A stretch of DNA of 64,000 nucleotides from Bacteroides pyogenes DSM 20611 = JCM 6294 (GTDB taxonomy: Bacteria > Bacteroidota > Bacteroidia > Bacteroidales > Bacteroidaceae), in NCBI RefSeq assembly GCF_000428105.1, contig NZ_KE386625.1, positions 2,951 through 66,950 of the forward strand, in the 5' to 3' direction. The notes beneath the pieces are model-generated. The model did no database searches and was not told where the DNA came from. It saw nothing but the letters and a program-made list of their open reading frames with translations. Numbering within the stretch: the first letter of the stretch is position 1; each line of letters begins with the position of its first letter. Positions 48,846 to 58,368 of this stretch are shown piece after piece. Position numbers and translations under genes: made by a program.

Positions 48846-49148
48846 CTATCCGCAAATCTTATCGAATATGAAATGCCCGATGAAGAACAAATCGGCCATG
48901 AAGACAAAACTGAATATCAGAAAAGTAAAGCAGGTGCTCCAACGCGCGCCTTTCTCCTCCCCTCCCCGCTTGATGCGGAGCAGCGAGCTGTACAAACAGT
49001 CGCCGGCTATGAAAAGCACGAAAATACTCGGTATCAGGTCTCCCCATGAAGTAAGCCACAAGCGATCTCCTTTCCCCATGAGGAATGTCAACACCACCGC
49101 CAATAGAAAAACAGAGGCGTATTGCAGATCTTTTCGTTTCGAGTTCAT
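48846..49148 (-). CDS. small membrane protein of unknown function
   Basis: A 100-residue protein with three hydrophobic stretches (YASVFLLAVVLTFLM; IPSIFVLFIAGDCLYSSLL; CFTFLIFSFVFMADLFFIGHF) and a basic loop between the second and third. I do not recognise a family. A promoter box TATCTTTG on the same strand 27 bases before the ATG supports it as a real gene. It diverges from the DPP IV-like gene. Confidence 0.7.
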   Translation of the reverse strand: MNSKRKDLQYASVFLLAVVLTFLMGKGDRLWLTSWGDLIPSIFVLFIAGDCLYSSLLRIKRGGEEKGARWSTCFTFLIFSFVFMADLFFIGHFIFDKICG

Positions 49149-49174
49149 AACGTCCGGTTCTAAAGGTTCATAGA

Positions 49175-49182
49175 CAAAGATA
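49175..49182 (-). promoter_or_regulatory. promoter -7 box for the small membrane protein
   Basis: The minus strand reads TATCTTTG, matching TAnnTTTG, 27 bases before the ATG at 49148. Confidence 0.58.
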
Positions 49183-49256
49183 AAAAATCTCCATCAATAA
49201 TCCATCATACAAGCCGATAAAAACAAAGCATGTTTTGCCGAATCTAAGTTTATTGT

Positions 49257-49264
49257 TACTTTTG
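49257..49264 (+). promoter_or_regulatory. promoter -7 box for the DPP IV-like gene
   Basis: TACTTTTG matches TAnnTTTG, 40 bases before the ATG at 49304. Confidence 0.6.
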
Positions 49265-49303
49265 CAGGTATGAATAAAAAAATATAACTACGATATCAGA
49301 ACC

Positions 49304-51514
49304 ATGAAGAAGATAAGTATCGCCCTTTTTCTCTGCCTGCTTTGCCTCGCCGGAATGGCGCAAGGCAGAAAGAACCTGAGTCTGGAAGAAGTGACATCGG
49401 GACGTTTTCGACCGGAAAACATACACGGAGTAATCCCGATGCCGGACGGAGAATATTATACACAGATGAACGACAGCCGTACGCAAATCGTGAAATACTC
49501 GTTCAAAACGGGCGAAAAGGTAGAAGTGCTGTTCGATGTTTCCACAGCCCGCGAATGCGACTTCAAACACTTCGACAGTTACCGGTTTTCACCCGACGGA
49601 CAGAAACTGCTGATCGCAACAGAAACCCAACCCGTGTATCGACGCTCGTATACGGCCGTGCACTATATCTATCCGCTCAAACGGAACGATAAGGGAGTAA
49701 CCACGCACAACATCATCGAAAAGCTCTCCGACGGAGGACCTCAGCAGGTTCCGGTCTTTTCGCCCGACGGAACAATGGTTGCCTTCGTACGGGAGAACAA
49801 CATCTTCCTCGTGAAATTACTTTACGGCAACAGCGAAAGCCAAGTGACCGAAGACGGTAAAAGAAACGCTGTGCTGAACGGAATCCCCGACTGGGTATAT
49901 GAAGAAGAATTCAGCTTCAACCGGGCATTGGAGTTCAGCGCCGACAATACGATGATTGCCTTCGTACGCTTCGACGAATCGGCGGTTCCCTCCTACTCCT
50001 TCCCGCTGTTTGCCGGACAGTCGCCTCATCTCAGGCAGTTTGACGACTATCCGGGCGAATACGTCTACAAGTATCCGAAAGCGGGATATCCTAATTCGAA
50101 GGTAGAAGTACGCACGTTCGACATAAAGTCGCGCGTCACCCGCACCATGAAGCTGCCTCTGGATGCCGACGGATATATTCCCCGCATCCGCTTCACCCAA
50201 GATGCCGGCAAACTGGCCATCATGACGCTGAACCGCCATCAGGACCGCTTCGACCTTTATTTCGCCGATCCCCGCTCTACGCTCTGCAAACTGGTGGTAC
50301 GCGACGAATCGCCTTATTACATCAAAGAGAATGTTTTCGATAATATCCGCTTCTATCCCGAAGGCTTCAGCATGCTTAGCGAACGCGACGGATACAGCCA
50401 TTTATACTGGTACAGCATGGGCGGAAACCTCATCAAGAAAGTAACCGACGGCAAGTACGAAGTAAAAGAATTTTTGGGATACGACGCAACCGACGGCAGC
50501 TTCTACTACACCGCCAACGAAGAAAGCCCGATGCGTAAAGCCGTTTACAAAACGGACAAGAAAGGGAAGAAAACCAAACTCTCGCAGCACGAAGGCACCA
50601 ACACGCCGCTGTTCAGCCAAACGATGAAGCACTACATGAACAAGTTCTCCGACCTGAAAACTCCCCTGCTCATCACGCTGAACGACAACAACGGGAAAAC
50701 GCTGAAAACACTCGCAGACAATAAGGAGCTGCAGCAGACGCTGGCAGAATATGCCATTCCGGAAAAAGAATTCTTCAGCTTCCGGACGTCCGACGGCGTG
50801 ACGTTGAACGGATGGATGATGAAACCGATCGGTTTTTCGGCTTCGAAGCAATATCCGGTTCTTATGTATCAATACAGCGGACCGGGCTCTCAGGAAGTGC
50901 GCGACACTTGGAACATCAGTTGGGAAACCTACATGGCGACTCAGGGATTCGTAGTGGTTTGCGTAGACGGTCGCGGAACCGGCGGACGGGGAGAGGCATT
51001 CGAAAAATGCACTTACCTGAAGATAGGCGTACAGGAAGCCAAAGACCAAGTGGAAACCGCCCTCTATCTGGGGAACCAACCGTATGTGGACAAAGACCGT
51101 ATCGGCATTTGGGGATGGAGCTACGGAGGATACATGACGCTGATGAGCATGAGCGAAGGAACGCCCGTATTCAAAGCCGGAGTCGCCGTAGCCGCTCCCA
51201 CCGACTGGCGTTACTACGATTCGGTATATACCGAACGGTTCATGCGTACGCCGAAAGAGAATGCCGAAGGATATAAGGCGTCTTCGGCATTCACCCGTGC
51301 CGGGAAGCTGCATGGCAATCTCCTTTTGGTGCATGGCATGGCGGACGATAACGTTCACTTCCAGAATTGTACGGAATATGCCGAACATCTGGTGCAACTG
51401 GGCAAACAATTCGACATGCAGGTATATACCAACCGAAACCACGGCATATACGGCGGAAAAACACGCCTGCACCTGTACACACGCCTTACCAACTTCTTTA
51501 AAAACAATCTGTAA
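49304..51514 (+). CDS. dipeptidyl peptidase IV-like S9 serine peptidase
   Basis: An exported peptidase that removes dipeptides, usually X-Pro. A signal peptide (MKKISIALFLCLLCLAGMAQ) is followed by a beta-propeller (about 30-480; includes DWVYEEEFSFNRALEFSADN, quoted up to the paired Glu that bind the substrate N-terminus) and an alpha/beta hydrolase domain. The triad is Ser near 606 (WGWSYGGYMTLMSM), Asp near 682 (GMADDNVHFQN) and His near 713 (NRNHGIYGG). The 736-residue length is typical. The stop overlaps the lipA start by one base (TAATG). Confidence 0.93.
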   Translation: MKKISIALFLCLLCLAGMAQGRKNLSLEEVTSGRFRPENIHGVIPMPDGEYYTQMNDSRTQIVKYSFKTGEKVEVLFDVSTARECDFKHFDSYRFSPDGQKLLIATETQPVYRRSYTAVHYIYPLKRNDKGVTTHNIIEKLSDGGPQQVPVFSPDGTMVAFVRENNIFLVKLLYGNSESQVTEDGKRNAVLNGIPDWVYEEEFSFNRALEFSADNTMIAFVRFDESAVPSYSFPLFAGQSPHLRQFDDYPGEYVYKYPKAGYPNSKVEVRTFDIKSRVTRTMKLPLDADGYIPRIRFTQDAGKLAIMTLNRHQDRFDLYFADPRSTLCKLVVRDESPYYIKENVFDNIRFYPEGFSMLSERDGYSHLYWYSMGGNLIKKVTDGKYEVKEFLGYDATDGSFYYTANEESPMRKAVYKTDKKGKKTKLSQHEGTNTPLFSQTMKHYMNKFSDLKTPLLITLNDNNGKTLKTLADNKELQQTLAEYAIPEKEFFSFRTSDGVTLNGWMMKPIGFSASKQYPVLMYQYSGPGSQEVRDTWNISWETYMATQGFVVVCVDGRGTGGRGEAFEKCTYLKIGVQEAKDQVETALYLGNQPYVDKDRIGIWGWSYGGYMTLMSMSEGTPVFKAGVAVAAPTDWRYYDSVYTERFMRTPKENAEGYKASSAFTRAGKLHGNLLLVHGMADDNVHFQNCTEYAEHLVQLGKQFDMQVYTNRNHGIYGGKTRLHLYTRLTNFFKNNL

Positions 51515-52362
51515 TGGCTGAGAGAGTACGTAAACCGGAATGGCTAAAAATCAGCATCGGAAGCAACGAGCGGTACACCGAGACGAAAAAGATTGTCGAC
51601 TCGCACTGCCTGCATACGATATGCAGCAGCGGACGTTGCCCGAACATGGGCGAATGTTGGGGGAAGGGAACAGCAACATTCATGATAGGCGGAGATATCT
51701 GTACGCGCAGTTGCAAATTCTGCAACACGCAAACGGGACGCCCGCGCCCGCTCGATGAGCGGGAACCTGTACATGTGGCGGAATCTGTGGCGCTAATGAA
51801 GCTGGGCCATGCGGTGGTAACCTCCGTCGACCGCGACGATCTTCCCGATCTGGGTGCGGAACATTGGGCACGCACCATTCGCGAAATCAAACGCCTCAAC
51901 CCTCAAACCACGCTCGAAGTACTCATACCCGACTTTCAAGGACGGATGGAGCTGGTGGATAAAGTAATCGAGGCAGGGCCGGACATCATTTCACACAACA
52001 TGGAGACGGTGCGACGCATCAGTCCGCACGTGCGCAGCGCAGCCGATTATGAAACCAGCCTGCGAGTCATCGGACATATATCGAAAAGCGGAACGAAATC
52101 GAAAAGCGGCATCATGGTGGGTCTGGGAGAAAGCCCGGAAGAAGTGGAAACATTAATGGACGACTTGCTGGCAGTGGGATGCGGCATCCTCACCATCGGG
52201 CAGTACCTTCAGCCTACCCGCCGGCATTATCCTGTGGCAGAGTATATTACTCCGCAACAGTTTGCACGGTACAAACAAATCGGACTGGCAAAAGGATTCA
52301 AAATTGTGGAAAGTGCCCCGCTCGTACGCTCTTCATACCATGCGGAGAAACACATCGGATGA
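51514..52362 (+). CDS. lipA: lipoyl synthase
   Basis: A radical-SAM enzyme that inserts two sulfurs into octanoyl groups to make lipoate. Of 282 residues, the auxiliary cluster is in CLHTICSSGRCPNMGECW and the radical-SAM cluster in CTRSCKFCNTQTGRP (about 65-75); the C-terminal APLVRSSYHAEKH is the conserved end with RSSY. It starts within the stop codon of the peptidase gene, so the two are translationally coupled although their roles differ. Confidence 0.96.
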   Translation: MAERVRKPEWLKISIGSNERYTETKKIVDSHCLHTICSSGRCPNMGECWGKGTATFMIGGDICTRSCKFCNTQTGRPRPLDEREPVHVAESVALMKLGHAVVTSVDRDDLPDLGAEHWARTIREIKRLNPQTTLEVLIPDFQGRMELVDKVIEAGPDIISHNMETVRRISPHVRSAADYETSLRVIGHISKSGTKSKSGIMVGLGESPEEVETLMDDLLAVGCGILTIGQYLQPTRRHYPVAEYITPQQFARYKQIGLAKGFKIVESAPLVRSSYHAEKHIG

Positions 52363-52403
52363 AAAACAAAAAAGATTCATCGGTTGTTTTATGAGAAAGA
52401 TCG

Positions 52404-53537
52404 ATGCATAAAACAAAGATGAACTACAAAGGAGTACTGTCTTCCGCATTCAATATGTCACTGGGTTTTATCCCCGTTATCATATCCATTCTGCTATGTG
52501 AAATCATAACGCAAGACATCGCCGCCTATATCGGTACAGGTATCGGTATGGCGCTGATATATTTATTATCCAAACGCAAAGGAATCAGCGTACCCAATTT
52601 TATATTATGCATTTCAACGGGAGTGTTGTTTCTTCTTTCGCTGGTGAACATAATTACCCCCAATTACATTCCCGACGGTTATCTTCCTGTCACTTTGGAA
52701 GTCAGCATACTCACCTTTATGTTGATTTTATACATGCACCGGAAAAAGTTTATCAACCATTTTTTAGGCCAAATAGAAGCGTGCAACAAACGGCTGTTCG
52801 CACAAGGAGCCGAATCGGCCGTCGTATCGGCACGAATCGTTCTTTTATTCGGAGCATTGCATTTCATCGTCATGAGTATTATTCTGGCTGTACAATGTCC
52901 CATAAGCGCGACAAACACGCTTATTCTCTACCGGATATTTCCTCCTGCGGTATTCATTGCAAGCATTTTATTCAACCAAATCGCCATCCGGTATTTCAAC
53001 AACCTGATGTCTCATACCGAATACGTGCCTATCGTAGACAGAAAAGGGAAAGTGATTGGGAAAAGCCTCGCCATAGAGGCAATCAACTACAAAAACGCTT
53101 ACATCAACCCGGTGATACGGATAGCTGTGTCCGCCGGCGGTATGTTGTTCCTTTGCAGCAGGCCCATGTCCGCCATTCTGGATAAAGGGAAGACGGATAT
53201 TCCCATGGAATGTTACCTTCGCTATGGAGAAACATTATCGGAAGGCGTAGCCCGCCTGCTGCGAAACTCGCTTCCTCAGGCACAGGAAAGCGAACCGACA
53301 TTCAACATTGTATATCATTTCGAAAATGAAGTGACCAATCGGCTCATCTATCTCTTTATTATCGACCTGAAAGACGACTCGATTCTCTGCAACACGCATT
53401 TTAAGAACGGCAAATTATGGAGTTTCAAGCAGATTCAGGAGAATCTGGGCAAAGGTTTCTTCAGCAGTTGCTTCGAGGACGAATACGAACACCTGAAAGA
53501 AGTCATTTGTATAAGAGAAAAATACAAGGAATCTTAG
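52404..53537 (+). CDS. membrane protein of unknown function
   Basis: I do not recognise the family. The 377 residues have about six hydrophobic segments in the first 270, such as FIPVIISILLCEIITQDIAA, PNFILCISTGVLFLLSLVNI, LTFMLILYMHRKKF and VLLFGALHFIVMSIILAV. A soluble C-terminal region of about 120 residues follows (EPTFNIVYHFENEVTNRLIY). Start may be 52404 or the second ATG at 52419. Its 3' end overlaps that of the convergent methyltransferase gene by 35 bases. Confidence 0.75.
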   Translation: MHKTKMNYKGVLSSAFNMSLGFIPVIISILLCEIITQDIAAYIGTGIGMALIYLLSKRKGISVPNFILCISTGVLFLLSLVNIITPNYIPDGYLPVTLEVSILTFMLILYMHRKKFINHFLGQIEACNKRLFAQGAESAVVSARIVLLFGALHFIVMSIILAVQCPISATNTLILYRIFPPAVFIASILFNQIAIRYFNNLMSHTEYVPIVDRKGKVIGKSLAIEAINYKNAYINPVIRIAVSAGGMLFLCSRPMSAILDKGKTDIPMECYLRYGETLSEGVARLLRNSLPQAQESEPTFNIVYHFENEVTNRLIYLFIIDLKDDSILCNTHFKNGKLWSFKQIQENLGKGFFSSCFEDEYEHLKEVICIREKYKES

Positions 53538-54207
53538 ACAGGTCGGGTACATGCCCCTTCCATTCTTTTACGCTGCGAGTCTGAATATATTCGCCTTCGC
53601 AGGTGATATCGGCAGCGATGCAAAACTTCGTTTGCGGACGGCAATGCTTCAAAATGTCGTCCACCATCTTATGATTGCGGTAAGGGGTTTCGATGAAAAG
53701 CTGCGTCTGGTTCTCGGCATAGATGCGCTGTTCCAACTGTTTCAACCGTTTGATGCGTTCGACGGGATCGATAGGCAGATAGCCGTGAAAAGCAAAGCTT
53801 TGCCCATTGAACCCCGACGCCATCACCGAAAGGATAATGGACGACGGACCTACCAAAGGGACGACTTTCAGCTTCTTGCGCTGGGCAATGGCGACTACAT
53901 CCGCGCCCGGGTCGGCCACAGCGGGGCAGCCGGCTTCGGATATCACTCCCATCGAAGAGCCTGCGAGCAAAGGTTCCAGATACCCTGAAATGGCTTCGGG
54001 TGACGTATGTTTGTTCAGAGGATAGAAAGTCAGCGCGTCGATATCAATTTCACGGTCTGTTTTCTTCAGAAAACGGCGGGCCGACCGGATGTCTTCGACA
54101 ATAAAATGCCGAATGTTGCGAATGATTTCTCTGTTGTAAGGCGGCAATACCCGATCGATCGGCGTATCGCCCAGCGTTACAGGCAATAGGTAAAGAGCTG
54201 TTTCCAC
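53503..54207 (-). CDS. SAM-dependent methyltransferase, tetrapyrrole methylase fold (RsmI-like)
   Basis: A 234-residue methyltransferase of the TP-methylase class. Hallmarks are LYLLPVTLGD at the start, GVISEAGCPAVADPGADVVA, LVGPSSIILSVMASGFNGQ and FIETPYRNHKMVDDIL. These match the RsmI group, which methylates 16S rRNA C1402, but this shorter Bacteroidota variant could have another target. It probably follows fabI and gldB on one transcript. Confidence 0.88.
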   Translation of the reverse strand: METALYLLPVTLGDTPIDRVLPPYNREIIRNIRHFIVEDIRSARRFLKKTDREIDIDALTFYPLNKHTSPEAISGYLEPLLAGSSMGVISEAGCPAVADPGADVVAIAQRKKLKVVPLVGPSSIILSVMASGFNGQSFAFHGYLPIDPVERIKRLKQLEQRIYAENQTQLFIETPYRNHKMVDDILKHCRPQTKFCIAADITCEGEYIQTRSVKEWKGHVPDLSKIPCIFLLYK

Positions 54208-54239
54208 TTTCTTGGTTTGAAGTTTAAAATAATTAAGAG

Positions 54240-55244
54240 TCAGGACTTCATATAGCCCGACTCTTTCAACATCTCGTGATAATCGGTCGTTTCCAGCAAG
54301 TCTTTTATTGTGGCGCGCTTATGCTTTTTCATATAAGCGGATACGATTTTCGCGCCCAACCAGATTCCCACCGACGGCGGAACGTCTTTTTCCAAGAAGT
54401 CGACAGAAGGGGCAGCCTTCATGTAATAACGGATAATCATCGGATCGCGCGCGTACAAATGGTCGTTATCACGAATATATGCCCAAACATCTTTCTCGTT
54501 CTTCTTGCACCAGGCTGTTTCTTTGGGTGAGTACCCCATCGTTTGGCCGATATCACGGTAGTCGAGCAGGCTTTGCACCACATAATTGATTTTACCGTAG
54601 TGTATCATCCAATCGACGAGGCAAGTACTTTCACAATACTCCATCCCGTAACGGCTGAGAAGATAGAATACCAAACAATCGGGCACAATCCGCTCGGGAC
54701 GCATGGAACGACACTGATAGTCGTAATAAAAACGTTTGTAAAGCGGATAATCTTCTCCCATGTATTTGTCGAGACTGATTCCAAGCAGGGTATCGATCAG
54801 AATAATAGACTCGTTGAATGCGGATACTTGCGAGTAAATGAATGGCACTTGCGTGTCGGGGACTTCTTTTTTCAGCTTTCCGAAGCCTTTGGTCAGTCCT
54901 TTCTCCACCTCTTCCAAATCGGGGAATTTATGATCCACATCGTTCAGCAGGCGCAAGAGAGTAGTATCCGAATAGAAATGTTGCAGGCGTTGCGCAATGG
55001 TGTCACCGTCCACGGTCCCGATAGCCAGTACGTCTTCAATCAGGATTTTAGTGGGCAACTGATAATCCATCGTTATTTTCTGCATAGCAGAAAAACTGTT
55101 GGAGCGAACATACTCGCCCAACAGCTTGTCATATCTCAAGACCGAAATCTCTTCTTTCCGGTCTGTCATTTTCCCGGAGCCTATCCGGCAAGAGCCGAGA
55201 AGGATGGCCATCCCTACTATAAGAAGAGTATTCCGTTTCTTCAT
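54240..55244 (-). CDS. gldB: GldB-like lipoprotein
   Basis: A 334-residue lipoprotein related to GldB of the gliding/type IX secretion group. The lipobox LLGSC ends the signal peptide MKKRNTLLIVGMAILLGSC at Cys19. Long helical regions follow, with DKYMGEDYPLYKRFYYDYQC and DYRDIGQTMGYSPKETAWC. GldB is found also in non-gliding Bacteroidota, so gliding should not be assumed. It starts 6 bases after fabI. Confidence 0.87.
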   Translation of the reverse strand: MKKRNTLLIVGMAILLGSCRIGSGKMTDRKEEISVLRYDKLLGEYVRSNSFSAMQKITMDYQLPTKILIEDVLAIGTVDGDTIAQRLQHFYSDTTLLRLLNDVDHKFPDLEEVEKGLTKGFGKLKKEVPDTQVPFIYSQVSAFNESIILIDTLLGISLDKYMGEDYPLYKRFYYDYQCRSMRPERIVPDCLVFYLLSRYGMEYCESTCLVDWMIHYGKINYVVQSLLDYRDIGQTMGYSPKETAWCKKNEKDVWAYIRDNDHLYARDPMIIRYYMKAAPSVDFLEKDVPPSVGIWLGAKIVSAYMKKHKRATIKDLLETTDYHEMLKESGYMKS

Positions 55245-55250
55245 CTTTAC

Positions 55251-56108
55251 TTATCCGTAAATGATGTTGCCTTCTTCGTCTTTGTACTCATCCAATCCCT
55301 TCTCGTAGGTAGCCATCGCCCGAAGACTCATTCCGATACTGGAGAATCCTCCGTCGTGGAACAAATTCTGCATGGTCACTTTACGTGTCAGGTCGGAGAA
55401 CATGACGATACAATAATCGGCACATTCTTCAGCGGAAGCGTTACCCAGCGGAGACATGCAGTTGGCAAAATCGTACAGCTTATCCATTCCTTTCACACCC
55501 GAACCGGCTGTGGTAAACGTAGGCGATTGCGAAATAGTATTCACACGTACATTATGCTCGCGGCCATAAATATAACCGAAGCTGCGGGCGATGGATTCCA
55601 ACAACGCTTTGGCATCCGCCATATCGTTGTAACCATAGAAGGTACGTTGTGCCGCCACATAGCTCAAAGCGACAATCGACCCGTAATCGGCAATCGCATT
55701 CAGCTTCTTCGCCGATTGAATCATCTTATGGAATGAAACGGCGGAAATATCCAACGTCTTATCCAGCATTCCGTAATCAAGATCATCGTAAGTACGCTTC
55801 TTCCGCACGTTGGGCGACATACCGATGGAGTGCAGTACGAAATCTATTTTTCCTCCCAGCACTTCCATGGAAGTCTTGAACACATTCGCCAGATCTTCCA
55901 CATTAGTAGCGTCGGCGGGAATCACCCGGCAATTCAGCTTCTGAGCCAAAGCGTCGACTTCACCCATACGGATAGCCATCGGAGTATTTGATAATGTTAT
56001 TGTCGCTCCTTCTTCCACCGCGCGCTCCGCCACTTTCCAAGCAATGGACTGGTCGTTCAACGCGCCGAAGATAATCCCTCTTTTTCCTTTCAACAAGTTG
56101 TAACTCAT
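55251..56108 (-). CDS. fabI: enoyl-ACP reductase
   Basis: NADH-dependent last step of fatty-acid elongation, an SDR enzyme. The 285 residues have GKRGIIFGALNDQSIAWKVA (nucleotide loop), LSYVAAQRTFYGYNDMADAK (Tyr and Lys of the Y-x6-M-x3-K motif typical of FabI) and NTISQSPTFTTAGSGVKGMD. The promoter box is at 56133-56140. It heads the fabI-gldB-methyltransferase set. Confidence 0.95.
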   Translation of the reverse strand: MSYNLLKGKRGIIFGALNDQSIAWKVAERAVEEGATITLSNTPMAIRMGEVDALAQKLNCRVIPADATNVEDLANVFKTSMEVLGGKIDFVLHSIGMSPNVRKKRTYDDLDYGMLDKTLDISAVSFHKMIQSAKKLNAIADYGSIVALSYVAAQRTFYGYNDMADAKALLESIARSFGYIYGREHNVRVNTISQSPTFTTAGSGVKGMDKLYDFANCMSPLGNASAEECADYCIVMFSDLTRKVTMQNLFHDGGFSSIGMSLRAMATYEKGLDEYKDEEGNIIYG

Positions 56109-56132
56109 ATAGTATAATAGTTAAATTTTGTG

Positions 56133-56140
56133 CAAAGATA
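56133..56140 (-). promoter_or_regulatory. promoter -7 box for fabI
   Basis: The minus strand reads TATCTTTG, 25 bases before the fabI ATG. Confidence 0.62.
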
Positions 56141-56233
56141 GGAACTTTCTGCATAAAAACATGAGAAGTGTGCAAAAATACTCGAAAACACTCAAAGAAA
56201 GTCGACACCGGAACATAAAACCATTTTCTTTTC

Positions 56234-56241
56234 TACCTTTG
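56234..56241 (+). promoter_or_regulatory. promoter -7 box for the HAD phosphatase
   Basis: TACCTTTG matches TAnnTTTG, 26 bases before the first ATG at 56267. Confidence 0.6.
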
Positions 56242-56284
56242 CAAGCGAATATTTCAAAAAATTGTAATGCAAATAAAAAGCCGA

Positions 56285-56938
56285 ATGAAAAAACTGGTCA
56301 TCTTCGATCTCGACGGAACACTCCTGAATACCATAGCCGACTTGGCAAACAGTACCAATTATGCACTAAACAAACTGGGATATCCTACACATGAAGTAGC
56401 AAAATACAACTTCATGGTGGGAAACGGCATCAACAAACTGTTTGAACGGGCATTGCCCGAAGGAGAAAAAACACAGGAGAATGTCCTCCGCGTACGCAAC
56501 GAATTCATCCCCTATTACGATATTCACAACGCCGACGACAGCCGTCCTTATCCGGGCATTCCCGAATTGTTGCAGTCGTTACAATCGAAAGGTATCCGAA
56601 TAGCCGTAGCCTCCAACAAATATCAGGCTGCCACTGAAAAACTCATTGCCCACTACTTCCGGGAGATACGGTTCACAGCCGTATTCGGTCAGCGCGAAGG
56701 AATAAATGTAAAGCCCGACCCCGCCATTGTTTTTGATATTCTAAAACCGGCAAATATAAAGAAAGAAGATGTGCTTTACGTCGGCGATTCGGGAGTAGAC
56801 ATGCAAACAGCTGCCAATGCAGGAATCACGGCCTGCGGGGTGACATGGGGCTTCCGTCCGAGAACAGAGCTGGAACAGTTTCATCCGGCATATATTGCAG
56901 ACAGTCCGGAAGAAATAACGGACTTGGTGCAGGCATGA
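56285..56938 (+). CDS. gph: HAD family phosphatase, phosphoglycolate phosphatase-like
   Basis: A 217-residue HAD-IA hydrolase. Motif I is FDLDGTLLNT, motif II VASNKYQ, the Lys is in VKPDPAIVFD and motif III is YVGDSGVDMQTAANAG. The cap is of the Gph type (MVGNGINKLFERALPEG). I prefer the ATG at 56285, which gives the usual MKKLVIFDLDG start; 56267 is open in frame. Substrate assignment from family only. Confidence 0.87.
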   Translation: MKKLVIFDLDGTLLNTIADLANSTNYALNKLGYPTHEVAKYNFMVGNGINKLFERALPEGEKTQENVLRVRNEFIPYYDIHNADDSRPYPGIPELLQSLQSKGIRIAVASNKYQAATEKLIAHYFREIRFTAVFGQREGINVKPDPAIVFDILKPANIKKEDVLYVGDSGVDMQTAANAGITACGVTWGFRPRTELEQFHPAYIADSPEEITDLVQA

Positions 56939-57000
56939 AGCCGAGAGGATGATTCGGGATATGAGGATGCCTTTAAGCGTTCTTCGGAGAAAACGTATGT

Positions 57001-57381
57001 TCAATTGCTGTCCGTACCTCCGGCGTTTCCCCGGGAGAAAGCCTCCGTTTCCTCTTCCAGAACAGCCAGCAGGGAATCGTTGTCCATCAGGAACAAAGCC
57101 GGATATTCCTCCAGAATGCGGTCTACCATAGCCAGTTCGTACGCATAGCATTCCTGCATGCGCAAATAAGCGGCGCATAGCGCATGCAGGCTTGCCCCCT
57201 CCGAGTTTTCATCGATTTCAGACTCTTGCAGCTGCTTCAGGCGAGCATTGAACAGACGGGCCTTTTTTAGGTCTCGTTTGCGCCAAAGGTATATTTGCAT
57301 GAGATAATAGACTTGGAGCTTGGCGTAGAGAATCGACAACTCCGTGCGTATGTTCGCATTATGGGATAAAAGAGTGTCCAT
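57001..57381 (-). CDS. small helical protein of unknown function
   Basis: I do not recognise the family. About 126 residues from ATG 57381, mostly helical (RTELSILYAKLQVYYLMQIY), with a basic middle (LWRKRDLKKARLFNARLKQL) and an acidic end. It overlaps the 3' end of the lipoprotein gene by 23 bases, and a longer GTG start at 57417 is possible. The overlap and strand suggest co-translation with the lipoprotein. Confidence 0.65.
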   Translation of the reverse strand: MDTLLSHNANIRTELSILYAKLQVYYLMQIYLWRKRDLKKARLFNARLKQLQESEIDENSEGASLHALCAAYLRMQECYAYELAMVDRILEEYPALFLMDNDSLLAVLEEETEAFSRGNAGGTDSN

Positions 57382-58363
57382 GATTTTGAGTTTTGGGATA
57401 TCGGCCGGCTTCACCACATCCCGATGCAGGAAGTGGCGATAAGGCAGGCAAGCTACGGATCAGCCCTGTTTCTTCCAACGTACAGTACGAACCGGCCACA
57501 CGCCCGTCCGGATTCACTAATACAAGGGTCGGTATAAATGCCACACCGTAAACCTCGAAGTCGGGACTGCGGAAACCACGGGAATCATGCAATTTCGTAG
57601 CCCAAGGCAATGAGGCGGCACGGGAAGAGAATGTATGTTCGTCTTCGTCCGAAGCGATGGAAACCACACGAATGCCTATTCCTTTAAGGGTGGCATAGAA
57701 TCCGCACAAGTCCCGCAGAACGGATTCGCAGCCGGGACAATCCGTCTCATAAAACAGCAACAACGTGGGGCCGGCCGATACCGACGGGACAGTACGCGAC
57801 AGACAGGGGGCCCTCTTCCCCACAAGCAGCAGGCGGGTGAGCAGACGGCGGGCAATGTCGTCCGGATGGGCAGGGTCGGCATCGATGCCCATGCATGCGG
57901 CGGCGGTAACCGCTGCCGCATCGTTCATGCCATGCTCCGACAAGCATTCCGCCACGGGGCGCAACATCTCTTCCGCACACCGCTGCCTGCCTGCGCCGAT
58001 CAGCCGGGCGGCAAGGCGTTTCATATCGGCGCAGAAACGTTCGGAAGCAAGAGTGGTTGCTACCTCGGGTTTCTCCGCTTTCATCACTGCGTCGTATAAG
58101 ACGTACGAATCTGCCCATACACGCATGTAGTCGTATCTGTGTGGAAAGGCAAGGAGCGTGTCGGGCGGGAGCGTGTCCGCTACGTAATGCTGTTCACGAC
58201 GCAGGGCAGGCGTGTCGTCTGTCACAAGAGCATGTAGCAGCCGCATGTAACGGCTTTCTATTTCCGATTCTTCTCCTTGTTTCCGGCTCCGGCATCCGCA
58301 GCAGAGGGCGGACAAAAGGAAGAGAGCAGGCAATAGAGCGAGGAAGTCATGTAGTTTGTTCAT
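57359..58363 (-). CDS. thioredoxin-like lipoprotein
   Basis: A 334-residue exported protein. The lipobox FLLSALC precedes a Cys-rich start (CCGCRSRKQ). The N-terminal half is helical, as in DUF5106-type Bacteroidota proteins. The C-terminal half (about 195-310) is a thioredoxin/TlpA-like fold: PTLLLFYETDCPGCESVLRD has the redox pair Cys-Pro-Gly-Cys, and GVAFIPTLVLVNPDGRVAGS carries the cis-Pro. It may move disulfides in the periplasm. It is GC-rich like the next 6 kb. Confidence 0.8.
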   Translation of the reverse strand: MNKLHDFLALLPALFLLSALCCGCRSRKQGEESEIESRYMRLLHALVTDDTPALRREQHYVADTLPPDTLLAFPHRYDYMRVWADSYVLYDAVMKAEKPEVATTLASERFCADMKRLAARLIGAGRQRCAEEMLRPVAECLSEHGMNDAAAVTAAACMGIDADPAHPDDIARRLLTRLLLVGKRAPCLSRTVPSVSAGPTLLLFYETDCPGCESVLRDLCGFYATLKGIGIRVVSIASDEDEHTFSSRAASLPWATKLHDSRGFRSPDFEVYGVAFIPTLVLVNPDGRVAGSYCTLEETGLIRSLPALSPLPASGCGEAGRYPKTQNHGHSFIP

Positions 58364-58368
58364 AGGTT

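Noticed and set aside
48628..49173. 181-residue open frame on the plus strand
   Set aside because: It overlaps the small membrane protein on the other strand, which has a promoter box and clear membrane helices, and it includes repeat sequence.
50402..51472. 356-residue open frame on the minus strand
   Set aside because: Antisense to the catalytic domain of the DPP IV-like peptidase; composition is that of a reverse-strand shadow.
54543..55736. 397-residue open frame on the plus strand
   Set aside because: It lies entirely antisense to gldB and fabI, which have clear family motifs. It is a frame shadow.
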